Below, one piece after another: positions 22,501 to 32,272 of a stretch of DNA of 32,272 nt. The translations under genes were made by a program, and so were the position numbers. This DNA is from Utricularia gibba (taxonomy: Eukaryota; Streptophyta; Magnoliopsida; Lamiales; Lentibulariaceae). The stretch spans positions 1 to 32,272 of the forward strand of contig NEEC01000065.1 in NCBI GenBank assembly GCA_002189035.1, read 5' to 3'. Within the stretch, counting starts at the first letter, position 1; each line of letters begins with the position of its first letter. The notes under the pieces are model-generated. The model had not been told where the DNA came from and ran no database searches. It saw only the letters and a list, made by a program, of their open reading frames with translations.

Positions 22501-25172
22501 CCTCATGAGCCATACAGAATCGGGGTCAAGGACCAAGTTCCCAGCGAGACTGGCCGCCACAAAACGAGAAGCGGTTCCTTGAAAAACCATGTAGGCAGCC
22601 CCGAAAACCGAACGATAATAAATACATCACTTTATTTGCCGGACTACAACTAACTCTCGGTGCAAGCCAAACCTTACCTTTGTCCCGTTCCAGGTGCACC
22701 CAAAGACCGCCTGCTCAAGTATAAAGTAAGTTGTTGAAAAAATCATGTGGGGTGCACGTGATATCGCAATTTAAACAAATGCAACATTGTATTCATCGAT
22801 TTGCATCCTTTTGTCCTCATGAGCCATAAAGAATCGCGGGCCCGGACCAAGTTCCTAGCGAGACTGGCCGCCACAAAACGAGAAGCTGTTCCTTGAAAAA
22901 CCATGTAGGCAACACCGAAAACCGAACGTTAATAAATACATCACTTTCTTTGCCGGGCTACAACTTACTTTGGGCCAAGGCCTAAGCTGATCTTTTTCCG
23001 GTTCCAAGTGCACCCAAAGACCGCCTTCTCAAGTATAAAGTAAGTTGTTAAAAAATCATGTGGGGTGCACGTGACATCATAATTTAAACAAATGGATCAT
23101 TTTTTTTAATCGATTTGCATCCAGTTGACCTCATGAGCCATACAGAATCGGGGTCAAGGACCAAGTTCCCAGCGAGACTGGCCGCCACAAAACGAGAAGC
23201 GGTTCCTTGAAAAACCATGTAGGCAGCCCCCGAAAACCGAACGATAATAAATACATCACTTTATTTGCCGGACTACAACTAACTCTCGGTGCAAGCCAAA
23301 CCTTACCTTTGTCCCGTTCCAGGTGCACCCAAAGACCGCCTGCTCAAGTATAAAGTAAGTTGTTGAAAAAATCATGTGGGGTGCACGTGATATCGCAATT
23401 TAAACAAATGCAACATTGTATTCATCGATTTGCATCCTTTTGTCCTCATGAGCCATAAAGAATCGCGGGCCCGGACCAAGTTCCTAGCGAGACTGGCCGC
23501 CACAAAACGAGAAGCTGTTCCTTGAAAAACCATGTAGGCAACACCGAAAACCGAACGTTAATAAATACATCACTTTCTTTGCCGGGCTACAACTTACTTT
23601 GGGCCAAGGCCTAAGCTGATCTTTTTCCGGTTCCAAGTGCACCCAAAGACCGCCTTCTCAAGTATAAAGTAAGTTGTTGAAAAAATCATGTGGGGTGCAC
23701 GTGACATCATAATTTAAACAAATGGATCATTTTTTTTAATCGATTTGCATCCAGTTGACCTCATGAGCCATACAGAATCGGGGTCAAGGACCAAGTTCCC
23801 AGCGAGACTGGCCGCCACAAAACGAGAAGCGGTTCCTTGAAAAACCATGTAGGCAGCCCCCGAAAACCGAACGATAATAAATACATCACTTTATTTGCCG
23901 GACTACAACTAACTCTCGTGCAAGCCAAACCTTACCTTTGTCCCGTTCCAGTGCACCCAAAGACCGCCTGCTCAAGTATAAAGTAAGTTGTTGAAAAAAT
24001 CATGTGGGGTGCACGTGATATCGCAATTTAAACAAATGCAACATTGTATTCATCGATTTGCATCCTTTTGTCCTCATGAGCCATAAAGAATCGCGGGCCC
24101 GGACCAAGTTCCTAGCGAGACTGGCCGCCACAAAACGAGAAGCTGTTCCTTGAAAAACCATGTAGGCAACACCGAAAACCGAACGTTAATAAATACATCA
24201 CTTTCTTTGCCGGGCTACAACTTACTTTGGGCCAAGGCCTAAGCTGATCTTTTTCCGGTTCCAAGTGCACCCAAAGACCGCCTTCTCAAGTATAAAGTAA
24301 GTTGTTGAAAAAATCATGTGGGGTGCACGTGACATCATAATTTAAACAAATGGATCATTTTTTTTAATCGATTTGCATCCAGTTGACCTCATGAGCCATA
24401 CAGAATCGGGGTCAAGGACCAAGTTCCCAGCGAGACTGGCCGCCACAAAACGAGAAGCGGTTCCTTGAAAAACCATGTAGGCAGCCCCCGAAAACCGAAC
24501 GATAATAAATACATCACTTTATTTGCCGGACTACAACTTACTTTGCAAGCCTAACCTACCTTTTCCGTTCCAGTGCCCCAAAGACCGCCTCTCAGTATAA
24601 AGTAAGTTGTTGAAAAAATCATGTGGGGTGCACGTGATATCGCAATTTAAACAAATGCAACATTGTATTCATCGATTTGCATCCTTTTGTCCTCATGAGC
24701 CATAAAGAATCGCGGCCCGGACCAAGTTCCTAGCGAGACTGGCCGCCACAAAACGAGAAGCTGTTCCTTGAAAAACCATGTAGGCAACACCGAAAACCGA
24801 ACGTTAATAAATACATCACTTTCTTTGCCGGGCTACAACTTACTTTGGGCCAAGGCCTAAGCTGATCTTTTTCCGGTTCCAAGTGCGACCGCCTTCTCAA
24901 GTATAAAGTAAGTTGTTGAAAAAATCATGTGGGGTGCACGTGACATCGTAATTTAAACAAATGCATCATTTTTTTTAATCGATTTGCATCCAGTTGACCT
25001 CATGAGCCATACAGAATCGGGGTCAAGGACCAAGTTCCAGCGAGACTGGCCGCCACAAAACGAGAAGCGGTTCCTTGAAAAACCATGTAGGCAGCCCCCG
25101 AAAACCGAACGATAATAAATACATCACTTTATTTGCCGGACTACAACTAACTGTGCAAGCCAAACCTTACCA
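19573..25172. repeat. Right-centre regular sub-array, 9 A and 9 B monomers
   Basis: A monomers start at 19573, 20201, 20810, 21436, 22064, 22694, 23323, 23951 and 24573. B monomers start at 19887, 20515, 21123, 21750, 22378, 23008, 23637, 24265 and 24883. B heads are mainly the b2 subtype. The B at 20515 (295 bp) has a contracted head, GTGCGACCGCCTGTATAAAG followed by TAAAAAAAATC. The B at 24883 also begins GTGCGACCGCC. Confidence 0.95.
24530..24600. repeat. B monomer tail with A-like sequence
   Basis: The tail of the B at 24265 reads CTACAACTTACTTTGCAAGC and then CTAACCTACCTTTTCCG. CTTACTTTG is the A form; B normally has CTAACTCTCGGTG. Similar A-like tails occur in the B monomers starting at 26076 (about 26346), 27326 (about 27600) and 27950 (about 28225). 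Confidence 0.8.
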
Positions 25173-25445
25173 GTGCTGCTCAAGTATAAAGTAAGTTGTT
25201 GAAAAAATCATGTGGGGTGCACGTGATATCGCAATTTAAACAAATGCAACATTGGATTTGCATCATGAGCCATAAAGAATCGCGGGCCGGACCAAGTTCC
25301 TAGCGAGACTGGCCGCCACAAAACGAGAAGCTGTTCCTTGAAAAACCATGTAGGCAACACCGAAAACCGAACGTTAATAAATACATCACTTTCTTTGCCG
25401 GGCTACAACTTACCCAAGGCCTAAGCTGATCTTTTTCCGTTCCAA
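25153..25445. repeat. Second small eroded patch, with truncated A monomer (273 bp)
   Basis: The end of the B at 24883 loses most of its last 20 bases and joins the next A as CCTTACCAGTGCTGCTCAAG. Within that A (25173-25445), ACATTGGATTTGCATCATGA skips two T-rich blocks. GCGGGCCGGACC has lost a base, and AACTTACCCAAGGCC lacks TTTGGG. The flanking units are normal. Confidence 0.88.
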
Positions 25446-25761
25446 GTGCACCCAAAGACCGCCTTCTCAAGTATAAAGTAAGTTGTTGAAAAAATCATGT
25501 GGGGTGCACGTGACATCATAATTTAAACAAATGGATCATTTTTTTTAATCGATTTGCATCCAGTTGACCTCATGAGCCATACAGAATCGGGGTCAAGGAC
25601 CAAGTTCCCAGCGAGACTGGCCGCCACAAAACGAGAAGCGGTTCCTTGAAAAACCATGTAGGCAGCCCCCGAAAACCGAACGATAATAAATACATCACTT
25701 TATTTGCCGGACTACAACTAACTCTCGGTGCAAGCCAAACCTTACCTTTGTCCCGTTCCAG
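25446..25761. repeat. Reference type B monomer, head subtype b2 (316 bp)
   Basis: This B monomer has an A-like head: GTGCACCCAAAGACCGCC, then TTCTCAAGTATAAAGTAAG and TTGTTGAAAAAATC. It then switches to the B-specific GACATCATAATTT and ATGGATCAT with T8. The first ~55 bases match type A almost base for base apart from the TTCTC/TGCTC difference. This suggests the head was copied from, or exchanged with, an A monomer. The subtype is scattered in the left half (2813, 5936, 9673, 18326) and predominates from 19887 rightward. Confidence 0.9.
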
Positions 25762-28700
25762 GTGCACCCAAAGACCGCCTGCTCAAGTATAAAGTAAGTT
25801 GTTGAAAAAATCATGTGGGGTGCACGTGATATCGCAATTTAAACAAATGCAACATTGTATTCATCGATTTGCATCCTTTTGTCCTCATGAGCCATAAAGA
25901 ATCGCGGGCCCGGACCAAGTTCCTAGCGAGACTGGCCGCCACAAAACGAGAAGCTGTTCCTTGAAAAACCATGTAGGCAACACCGAAAACCGAACGTTAA
26001 TAAATACATCACTTTCTTTGCCGGGCTACAACTTACTTTGGGCCAAGGCCTAAGCTGATCTTTTTCCGGTTCCAAGTGCACCCAAAGACCGCCTTCTCAA
26101 GTATAAAGTAAGTTGTTGAAAAAATCATGTGGGGTGCACGTGACATCATAATTTAAACAAATGGATCATTTTTTTTAATCGATTTGCATCCAGTTGACCT
26201 CATGAGCCATACAGAATCGGGGTCAAGGACCAAGTTCCCAGCGAGACTGGCCGCCACAAAACGAGAAGCGGTTCCTTGAAAAACCATGTAGGCAGCCCCC
26301 GAAAACCGAACGATAATAAATACATCACTTTATTTGCCGGACTACAACTTACTTTGCAAGCCAAACCTTACCTTTTTCCGTTCCAGTGCCCCAAAGACCG
26401 CCTGCTCAAGTATAAAGTAAGTTGTTGAAAAAATCATGTGGGGTGCACGTGATATCGCAATTTAAACAAATGCAACATTTTTTTCATCGATTTGCATCCT
26501 TTTGTCCTCATGAGCCATAAAGAATCGCGGGCCCGGACCAAGTTCCTAGCGAGACTGGCCGCCACAAAACGAGAAGCTGTTCCTTGAAAAACCATGTAGG
26601 CAACACCGAAAACCGAACGTTAATAAATACATCACTTTCTTTGCCGGGCTACAACTTACTTTGGGCCAAGGCCTAAGCTGATCTTTTTCCGGTTCCAAGT
26701 GCACCCAAAGACCGCCTTCTCAAGTATAAAGTAAGTTGTTGAAAAAATCATGTGGGGTGCACGTGACATCATAATTTAAACAAATGGATCATTTTTTTAA
26801 TCGATTTGCATCCAGTTGACCTCATGAGCCATACAGAATCGGGGTCAAGGACCAAGTTCCCAGCGAGACTGGCCGCCACAAAACGAGAAGCGGTTCCTTG
26901 AAAAACCATGTAGGCAGCCCCCGAAAACCGAACGATAATAAATACATCACTTTATTTGCCGGACTACAACTAACTCTCGTGCAAGCCAAACCTTACCTTT
27001 GTCCCGTTCCAGGTGCACCCAAAGACCGCCTCTCAAGTATAAAGTAAGTTGTTGAAAAAATCATGTGGGGTGCACGTGATATCGCAATTTAAACAAATGC
27101 AACATTGTATTCATCGATTTGCATCCTTTTGTCCTCATGAGCCATAAAGAATCGCGGGCCCGGACCAAGTTCCTAGCGAGACTGGCCGCCACAAAACGAG
27201 AAGCTGTTCCTTGAAAAACCATGTAGGCAACACCGAAAACCGAACGTTAATAAATACATCACTTTCTTTGCCGGGCTACAACTTACTTTGGGCCAAGGCC
27301 TAAGCTGATCTTTTTCCGGTTCCAAGTGCACCCAAAGACCGCCTTCTCAAGTATAAAGTAAGTTGTTGAAAAAATCATGTGGGGTGCACGTGACATCATA
27401 ATTTAAACAAATGGATCATTTTTTTTAATCGATTTGCATCCAGTTGACCTCATGAGCCATACAGAATCGGGGTCAAGGACCAAGTTCCCAGCGAGACTGG
27501 CCGCCACAAAACGAGAAGCGGTTCCTTGAAAAACCATGTAGGCAGCCCCCGAAAACCGAACGATAATAAATACATCACTTTATTTGCCGGACTACAACTA
27601 ACTTTGGCAAGCCAAACCTTACCTTTTTCCGTTCCAGTGCACCCAAAGACCGCCTGCTCAAGTATAAAGTAAGTTGTTGAAAAAATCATGTGGGGTGCAC
27701 GTGATATCGCAATTTAAACAAATGCAACATTGTTTTCATCGATTTGCATCCTTTTGTCCTCATGAGCCATAAAGAATCGCGGGCCCGGACCAAGTTCCTA
27801 GCGAGACTGGCCGCCACAAAACGAGAAGCTGTTCCTTGAAAAACCATGTAGGCAACACCGAAAACCGAACGTTAATAAATACATCACTTTCTTTGCCGGC
27901 TACAACTTACTTTGGGCCAAGGCCTAAGCTGATCTTTTTCCGGTTCCAAGTGCACCCAAAGACCGCCTTCTCAAGTATAAAGTAAGTTGTTGAAAAAATC
28001 ATGTGGGGTGCACGTGACATCATAATTTAAACAAATGGATCATTTTTTTTAATCGATTTGCATCCAGTTGACCTCATGAGCCATACAGAATCGGGGTCAA
28101 GGACCAAGTTCCCAGCGAGACTGGCCGCCACAAAACGAGAAGCGGTTCCTTGAAAAACCATGTAGGCAGCCCCGAAAACCGAACGATAATAAATACATCA
28201 CTTTATTTGCCGGACTACAACTAACTCTTGGCCAAGCCAAACCTACCTTTTCCGTTCCAGTGCACCCAAAGACCGCCTGCTCAAGTATAAAGTAAGTTGT
28301 TGAAAAAATCATGTGGGGTGCACGTGATATCGCAATTTAAACAAATGCAACATTGTATTCATCGATTTGCATCCTTTTGTCCTCATGAGCCATAAAGAAT
28401 CGCGGGCCCGGACCAAGTTCCTAGCGAGACTGGCCGCCACAAAACGAGAAGCTGTTCCTTGAAAAACCATGTAGGCAACACCGAAAACCGAACGTTAATA
28501 AATACATCACTTTCTTTGCCGGGCTACAACTTACTTTGGGCCAAGGCCTAAGCTGATCTTTTTCCGGTTCCAAGTGCACCCAAGACCGCCTCTCAAGTAT
28601 AAAGTAAGTTGTTGAAAAAAATCATGTGGGGTGCACGTGACATCGTAATTTAAACAAATGGATCATTTTTTTTAATCGATTTGCATCCAGTTGACCTCAT

Positions 28701-30758
28701 GAGCCATACAGAATCGGGGTCAAGGACCAAGTTCCCAGCGAGACTGGCCGCCACAAAACGAGAAGCGGTTCCTTGAAAAACCATGTAGGCAGCCCCGAAA
28801 ACCGAACGATAATAAATACATCACTTTATTTGCCGGACTACAACTAACTCTCGGCAAGCCAAACCTTACCTTTGTCCCGTTCCAGTGCACCCAAAGACCG
28901 CCTTCTCAAGTATAAAGTAAGTTGTTGAAAAAAATCATGTGGGGTGCACGTGATATCGCAATTTAAACAAATGCAACATTGTATTCATCGATTTGCATCC
29001 TTTTGTCCTCATGAGCCATAAAGAATCGCGGGCCCGGACCAAGTTCCTAGCGAGACTGGCCGCCACAAAACGAGAAGCTGTTCCTTGAAAAACCATGTAG
29101 GCAACACCGAAAACCGAACGTTAATAAATACATCACTTTCTTTGCCGGGCTACAACTTACTTTGGCCAAGGCCTAAGCTGATCTTTTTCCGGTTCCAAGT
29201 GCACCCAAAGACCGCCTTCTCAAGTATAAAGTAAGTTGTTGAAAAAATCATGTGGGGTGCACGTGACATCGTAATTTAAACAAATGCATCATTTTTTTTA
29301 ATCGATTTGCATCCAGTTGACCTCATGAGCCATACAGAATCGGGGTCAAGGACCAAGTTCCCAGCGAGACTGGCCGCCACAAAACGAGAAGCGGTTCCTT
29401 GAAAAACCATGTAGGCAGCCCCCGAAAACCGAACGATAATAAATACATCACTTTATTTGCCGGACTACAACTAACTCTCGGTGCAAGCCAAACCTTACCT
29501 TTGTCCCGTTCCAGTGCACCCAAAGACCGCCTGCTCAAGTATAAAGTAAGTTGTTGAAAAAATCATGTGGGGTGCACGTGATATCGCAATTTAAACAAAT
29601 GCAACATTGTATTCATCGATTTGCATCCTTTTGTCCTCATGAGCCATAAAGAATCGCGGGCCCGGACCAAGTTCCTAGCGAGACTGGCCGCCACAAAACG
29701 AGAAGCTGTTCCTTGAAAAACCATGTAGGCAACACCGAAAACCGAACGTTAATAAATACATCACTTTCTTTGCCGGGCTACAACTTACTTTGGGCCAAGG
29801 CCTAAGCTGATCTTTTTCCGTTCCAAGTGCACCCAAAGACCGCCTTCTCAAGTATAAAGTAAGTTGTTGAAAAAATCATGTGGGTGCACGTGACATCATA
29901 ATTTAAACAAATGGATCATTTTTTTAATCGATTTGCATCCAGTTGACCTCATGAGCCATACAGAATCGGGTCAAGACCAAGTTCCCAGCGAGACTGGCCG
30001 CCACAAAACGAGAAGCGGTTCCTTGAAAAACCATGTAGGCAGCCCCCGAAAACCGAACGATAATAAATACATCACTTTATTTGCCGGACTACAACTAACT
30101 CTCGGTGCAAGCCAAACCTTACCTTTGTCCCGTTCCAGTGCACCCAAAGACCGCCTGCTCAAGTATAAAGTAAGTTGTTGAAAAAATCATGTGGGGTGCA
30201 CGTGATATCGCAATTTAAACAAATGCAACATTGTATTCATCGATTTGCATCCTTTTGTCCTCATGAGCCATAAAGAATCGCGGCCCGGACCAAGTTCCTA
30301 GCGAGACTGGCCGCCACAAAACGAGAAGCTGTTCCTTGAAAAACCATGTAGGCAACACCGAAAACCGAACGTTAATAAATACATCACTTTCTTTGCCGGC
30401 TACAACTTACTTTGGCCAAGGCCTAAGCTGATCTTTTTCCGGTTCCAAGTGCACCCAAAGACCGCCTTCTCAAGTATAAAGTAAGTTGTTGAAAAAATCA
30501 TGTGGGTGCACGTGACATCATAATTTAAACAAATGATCATTTTTTTAATCGATTTGCATCCAGTTGACCTCATGAGCCATACAGAATCGGTCAAGGACCA
30601 AGTTCCCAGCGAGACTGGCCGCCACAAAACGAGAAGCGGTTCCTTGAAAAACCATGTAGGCAGCCCCCGAAAACCGAACGATAATAAATACATCACTTTA
30701 TTTGCCGGACTACAACTAACTCTCGTGCAAGCCAAACCTTACCTTTGTCCCGTTCCAG

Positions 30759-31065
30759 GTGCACCCAAAGACCGCCTGCTCAAGTATAAAGTAAGTTGTT
30801 GAAAAAATCATGTGGGGTGCACTATCGCAATTTAAACAAATGCAACATTTATTCATCGATTTGCATCCTTTTGTCCTCATGAGCCATAAAGAATCGCGGG
30901 CCCGACCAAGTTCCTAGCGAGACTGGCCGCCACAAAACGAGAAGCTGTTCCTTGAAAAACCATGTAGGCAACACCGAAAACCGAACGTTAATAAATACAT
31001 CACTTTCTTTGCCGGGCTACAACTTACTTTGGCCAAGGCCTAAGCTGATCTTTTTCCGGTTCCAA
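30759..31065. repeat. A monomer lacking the CACGTG box
   Basis: At 30822/30823 GTGCAC joins TATCGC. The four bases GTGA are missing, removing both CACGTG and the EcoRV site that nearly every other A monomer has. It also has ACATTTATTC for ACATTGTATTC. Total length is 307 bp. Confidence 0.85.
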
Positions 31066-31371
31066 GTGCACCCAAAGACCGCCTTCTCAAGTATAAAGTA
31101 AGTTGTTGAAAAAATCATGTGGGTGCACGTGACATCATAATTTAAACAAATGGATCATTTTTTTTAATCGATTTGCATCCAGTTGACCTCATGAGCCATA
31201 CAGAATCGGTCAAGGACCAAGTTCCCAGCGAGACTGGCCGCCACAAAACGAGAAGCGTTCCTTGAAAAACCATGTAGGCAGCCCCCGAAAACCGAACGAT
31301 AATAAATACATCACTTTATTTGCCGGACTACAACTAACTTCGCAAGCCAAACCTTACCTTTTCCCGTTCCA

Positions 31372-31675
31372 GTGCACCCAAAGACCGCCTCTCAAGTATA
31401 AAGTAAGTTGTTGAAAAAATCATGTGGGTGCACGTGATATCGCAATTTAAACAAATGCAACATTTATTCATCGATTTGCATCCTTTTCCTCATGAGCCAT
31501 AAAGAATCGGGCCCGACCAAGTTCCTAGCGAGACTGGCCGCCACAAAACGAGAAGCTGTTCCTTGAAAAACCATGTAGGCAACACCGAAAACCGAACGAT
31601 AATAAATACATCACTTTCTTTGCCGGCTACAACTTACTTTGGGCCAAGCCTAAGCTGACCTTTTTCCGGTTCCAA
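31372..31675. repeat. A monomer with a B-type patch (304 bp)
   Basis: It is A-type at most diagnostic sites. At about 31602 it reads CCGAACGATAATAAATAC, the B form, whereas A normally has CGTTAATAAATAC. TTTCTTTG immediately after is A again. The converted patch is therefore short, at most a few tens of bases. Confidence 0.8.
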
Positions 31676-31982
31676 GTGCCCCCAAGACCGCCTCCTCAAG
31701 TATAAAGTAAGTTGTTAAAAAAATCATGTGGGGTGCACGTGATATCGTAATTTAAACAAATGATCATTTTTTAATCGATTTGCATCCATTTGACCTCATG
31801 AGCCATAAAGAATCGCGGGCCCGGACCAAGTTCCTAGCGAGACTGGCCGCCACAAAACGAGAAGCTGTTCCTTGAAAAACCATGTAGGCAACACCGAAAA
31901 CCGAACGTTAATAAATACATCACTTTCTTTGCCGGCTACAACTTACTTTGGCCAAGCCTAAGCTGATCTTTTCCGGTTCCAA
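31676..31982. repeat. Chimeric B/A monomer (307 bp)
   Basis: The first ~120 bases are largely B-like (GTGCCCCCAAGACC, GTTGTTAAAAAAATC, ATCGTAATTT, ATGATCATTTTTT, ATCCATTTGACC). From the CATAAAGAATCGCGGGCCC segment (about 31803) it is A-like to the end (GCTGTTCC, AACACCG, CGTTAAT, TTTCTTTG). One early site, GATATC, is A-like inside the B part, so the mosaic is not a single clean crossover. With the A at 31372 and the B at 31983 it forms a three-monomer block that breaks the dimer register. Confidence 0.88.
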
Positions 31983-32272
31983 GTGCCCCCAAGACCGCCT
32001 TCTCATGTATAAAGTAGTTGTTAAAAAAATCATGTGGGTGCACGTGACATCGTAATTTAAACAAATGCATCATTTTTTTAATCGATTTGCATCCAGTTGA
32101 CCTCATGAGCCATACAGAATCGGGGTCAAGGACCAAGTTCCCAGCGAGACTGGCCGCCACAAAACGAGAAGCGTTCCTTGAAAAACCATGTAGGCAGCCC
32201 CGAAAACCGAACGATAATAAATACATCACTTTATTTGCCGGACTACAACTAACTCTTGCAAGCCAAACCTTA
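31983..32272. repeat. Partial B monomer cut by the window end
   Basis: A B monomer by its GACATCGTAATTT, ATGCATCAT, CGGGGTCAAGG and CAGCCCCG sites. It stops in the tail at CCAAACCTTA. The T tract is T7 rather than T8, and the tail is CTAACTCTTGCAAGCC. The array evidently continues beyond the window. Confidence 0.92.

Larger units (their letters stand above)
25446..31371. repeat. Right regular sub-array, 10 B and 9 full A monomers
   Basis: B monomers start at 25446, 26076, 26699, 27326, 27950, 28574, 29199, 29827, 30449 and 31066. A monomers start at 25762, 26386, 27013, 27637, 28260, 28885, 29514, 30138 and 30759. The b2 head is near-uniform. From about 28 kb, single-base losses in homopolymers rise: GTGGGTGC for GTGGGGTGC, GCCGGCT for GCCGGGCT, TTTGGCC for TTTGGGCC, and CCAGTGC for CCAGGTGC. 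Confidence 0.94.
1..32272. repeat. Satellite DNA array, A-B dimeric higher-order repeat of about 629 bp
   Basis: The entire window is head-to-tail copies of a ~314 bp monomer in one orientation. Landmarks such as GACTGGCCGCCACAAAACGA, CCTTGAAAAACCATGTAGGC and AATAAATACATCACTTT recur once per monomer. Two forms alternate. Type A carries GATATCGC, GCGGGCCCGG, GCTGTTCC, AACACCG, CGTTAAT and GGGCCAAGGCC. Type B carries GACATC, T8, CGGGGTCAAGG, GCGGTTCC, CAGCCCCCG, CGATAAT and TCGGTGCAAGCC. Homogenised dimers are the product of unequal exchange and gene conversion in heterochromatin; which chromosomal domain this is cannot be read from sequence alone. No unique DNA borders the array, so its true length is larger than the window. 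The family name is not recognised; a plant origin is only a guess. Confidence 0.98.

Noticed and set aside
1-32272. CRISPR-like periodic repeat
   Set aside because: The period is about 314/629 bp and the whole unit is repeated. There are no short direct repeats separated by unique spacers and no cas genes.

Overview
The whole 32,272-base window is one tandem-repeat (satellite DNA) array. I see no supportable protein gene, RNA gene, transposon or CRISPR array, and no unique flanking sequence at either end. A long, gene-free, homogeneous array of this kind points to a eukaryotic nuclear genome, in constitutive heterochromatin (centromeric, pericentromeric or subtelomeric). A plant is my best guess, from the unit sizes and general character. 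I do not recognise the family by name, and nothing here fixes the species.

The array has three nested levels. The basic monomer is about 314 bp. Two diverged forms, A (about 314 bp) and B (about 315 bp, roughly 80-85% alike by eye), alternate strictly to give a dimeric higher-order repeat of about 629 bp. Each monomer also looks like an old duplication of a half-unit of about 157-159 bp, close to one nucleosome repeat. I count 106 monomers: 52 A (three of them fragments), 53 B and one B/A chimera. The window opens exactly on the first base of an A monomer in the register used here and stops inside a B monomer.

Layout: 1-12803 is a regular A-B array (21 A, 20 B) with small indels. 12804-14621 is an eroded island: eight monomers, most cut by many internal deletions, about 0.7 kb shorter than expected. 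14622-18955 is regular again with several short deletions. 18956-19572 is a phase break where two B monomers follow each other and the first ends in an A tail after a short filler. 19573-25172 and 25173-31371 are regular, and most B heads there are of one subtype; a small second eroded patch lies at about 25153-25440. 31372-32272 holds an A monomer, a B/A chimera and a partial B, so the dimer register is lost at the right edge.

Other structure includes a CACGTG-centred imperfect dyad in nearly every monomer, a T8 tract in most B monomers, type-specific restriction sites, no obvious CpG depletion, and variation concentrated at the A/B junctions while A interiors stay almost invariant. Many differences are single-base changes in homopolymers, and several deletions cluster. 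Part of the irregularity may therefore be assembly or consensus error; raw long reads would settle which breaks are real. No new gene system is visible. The most interesting content is the repeat hierarchy and the places where it breaks.
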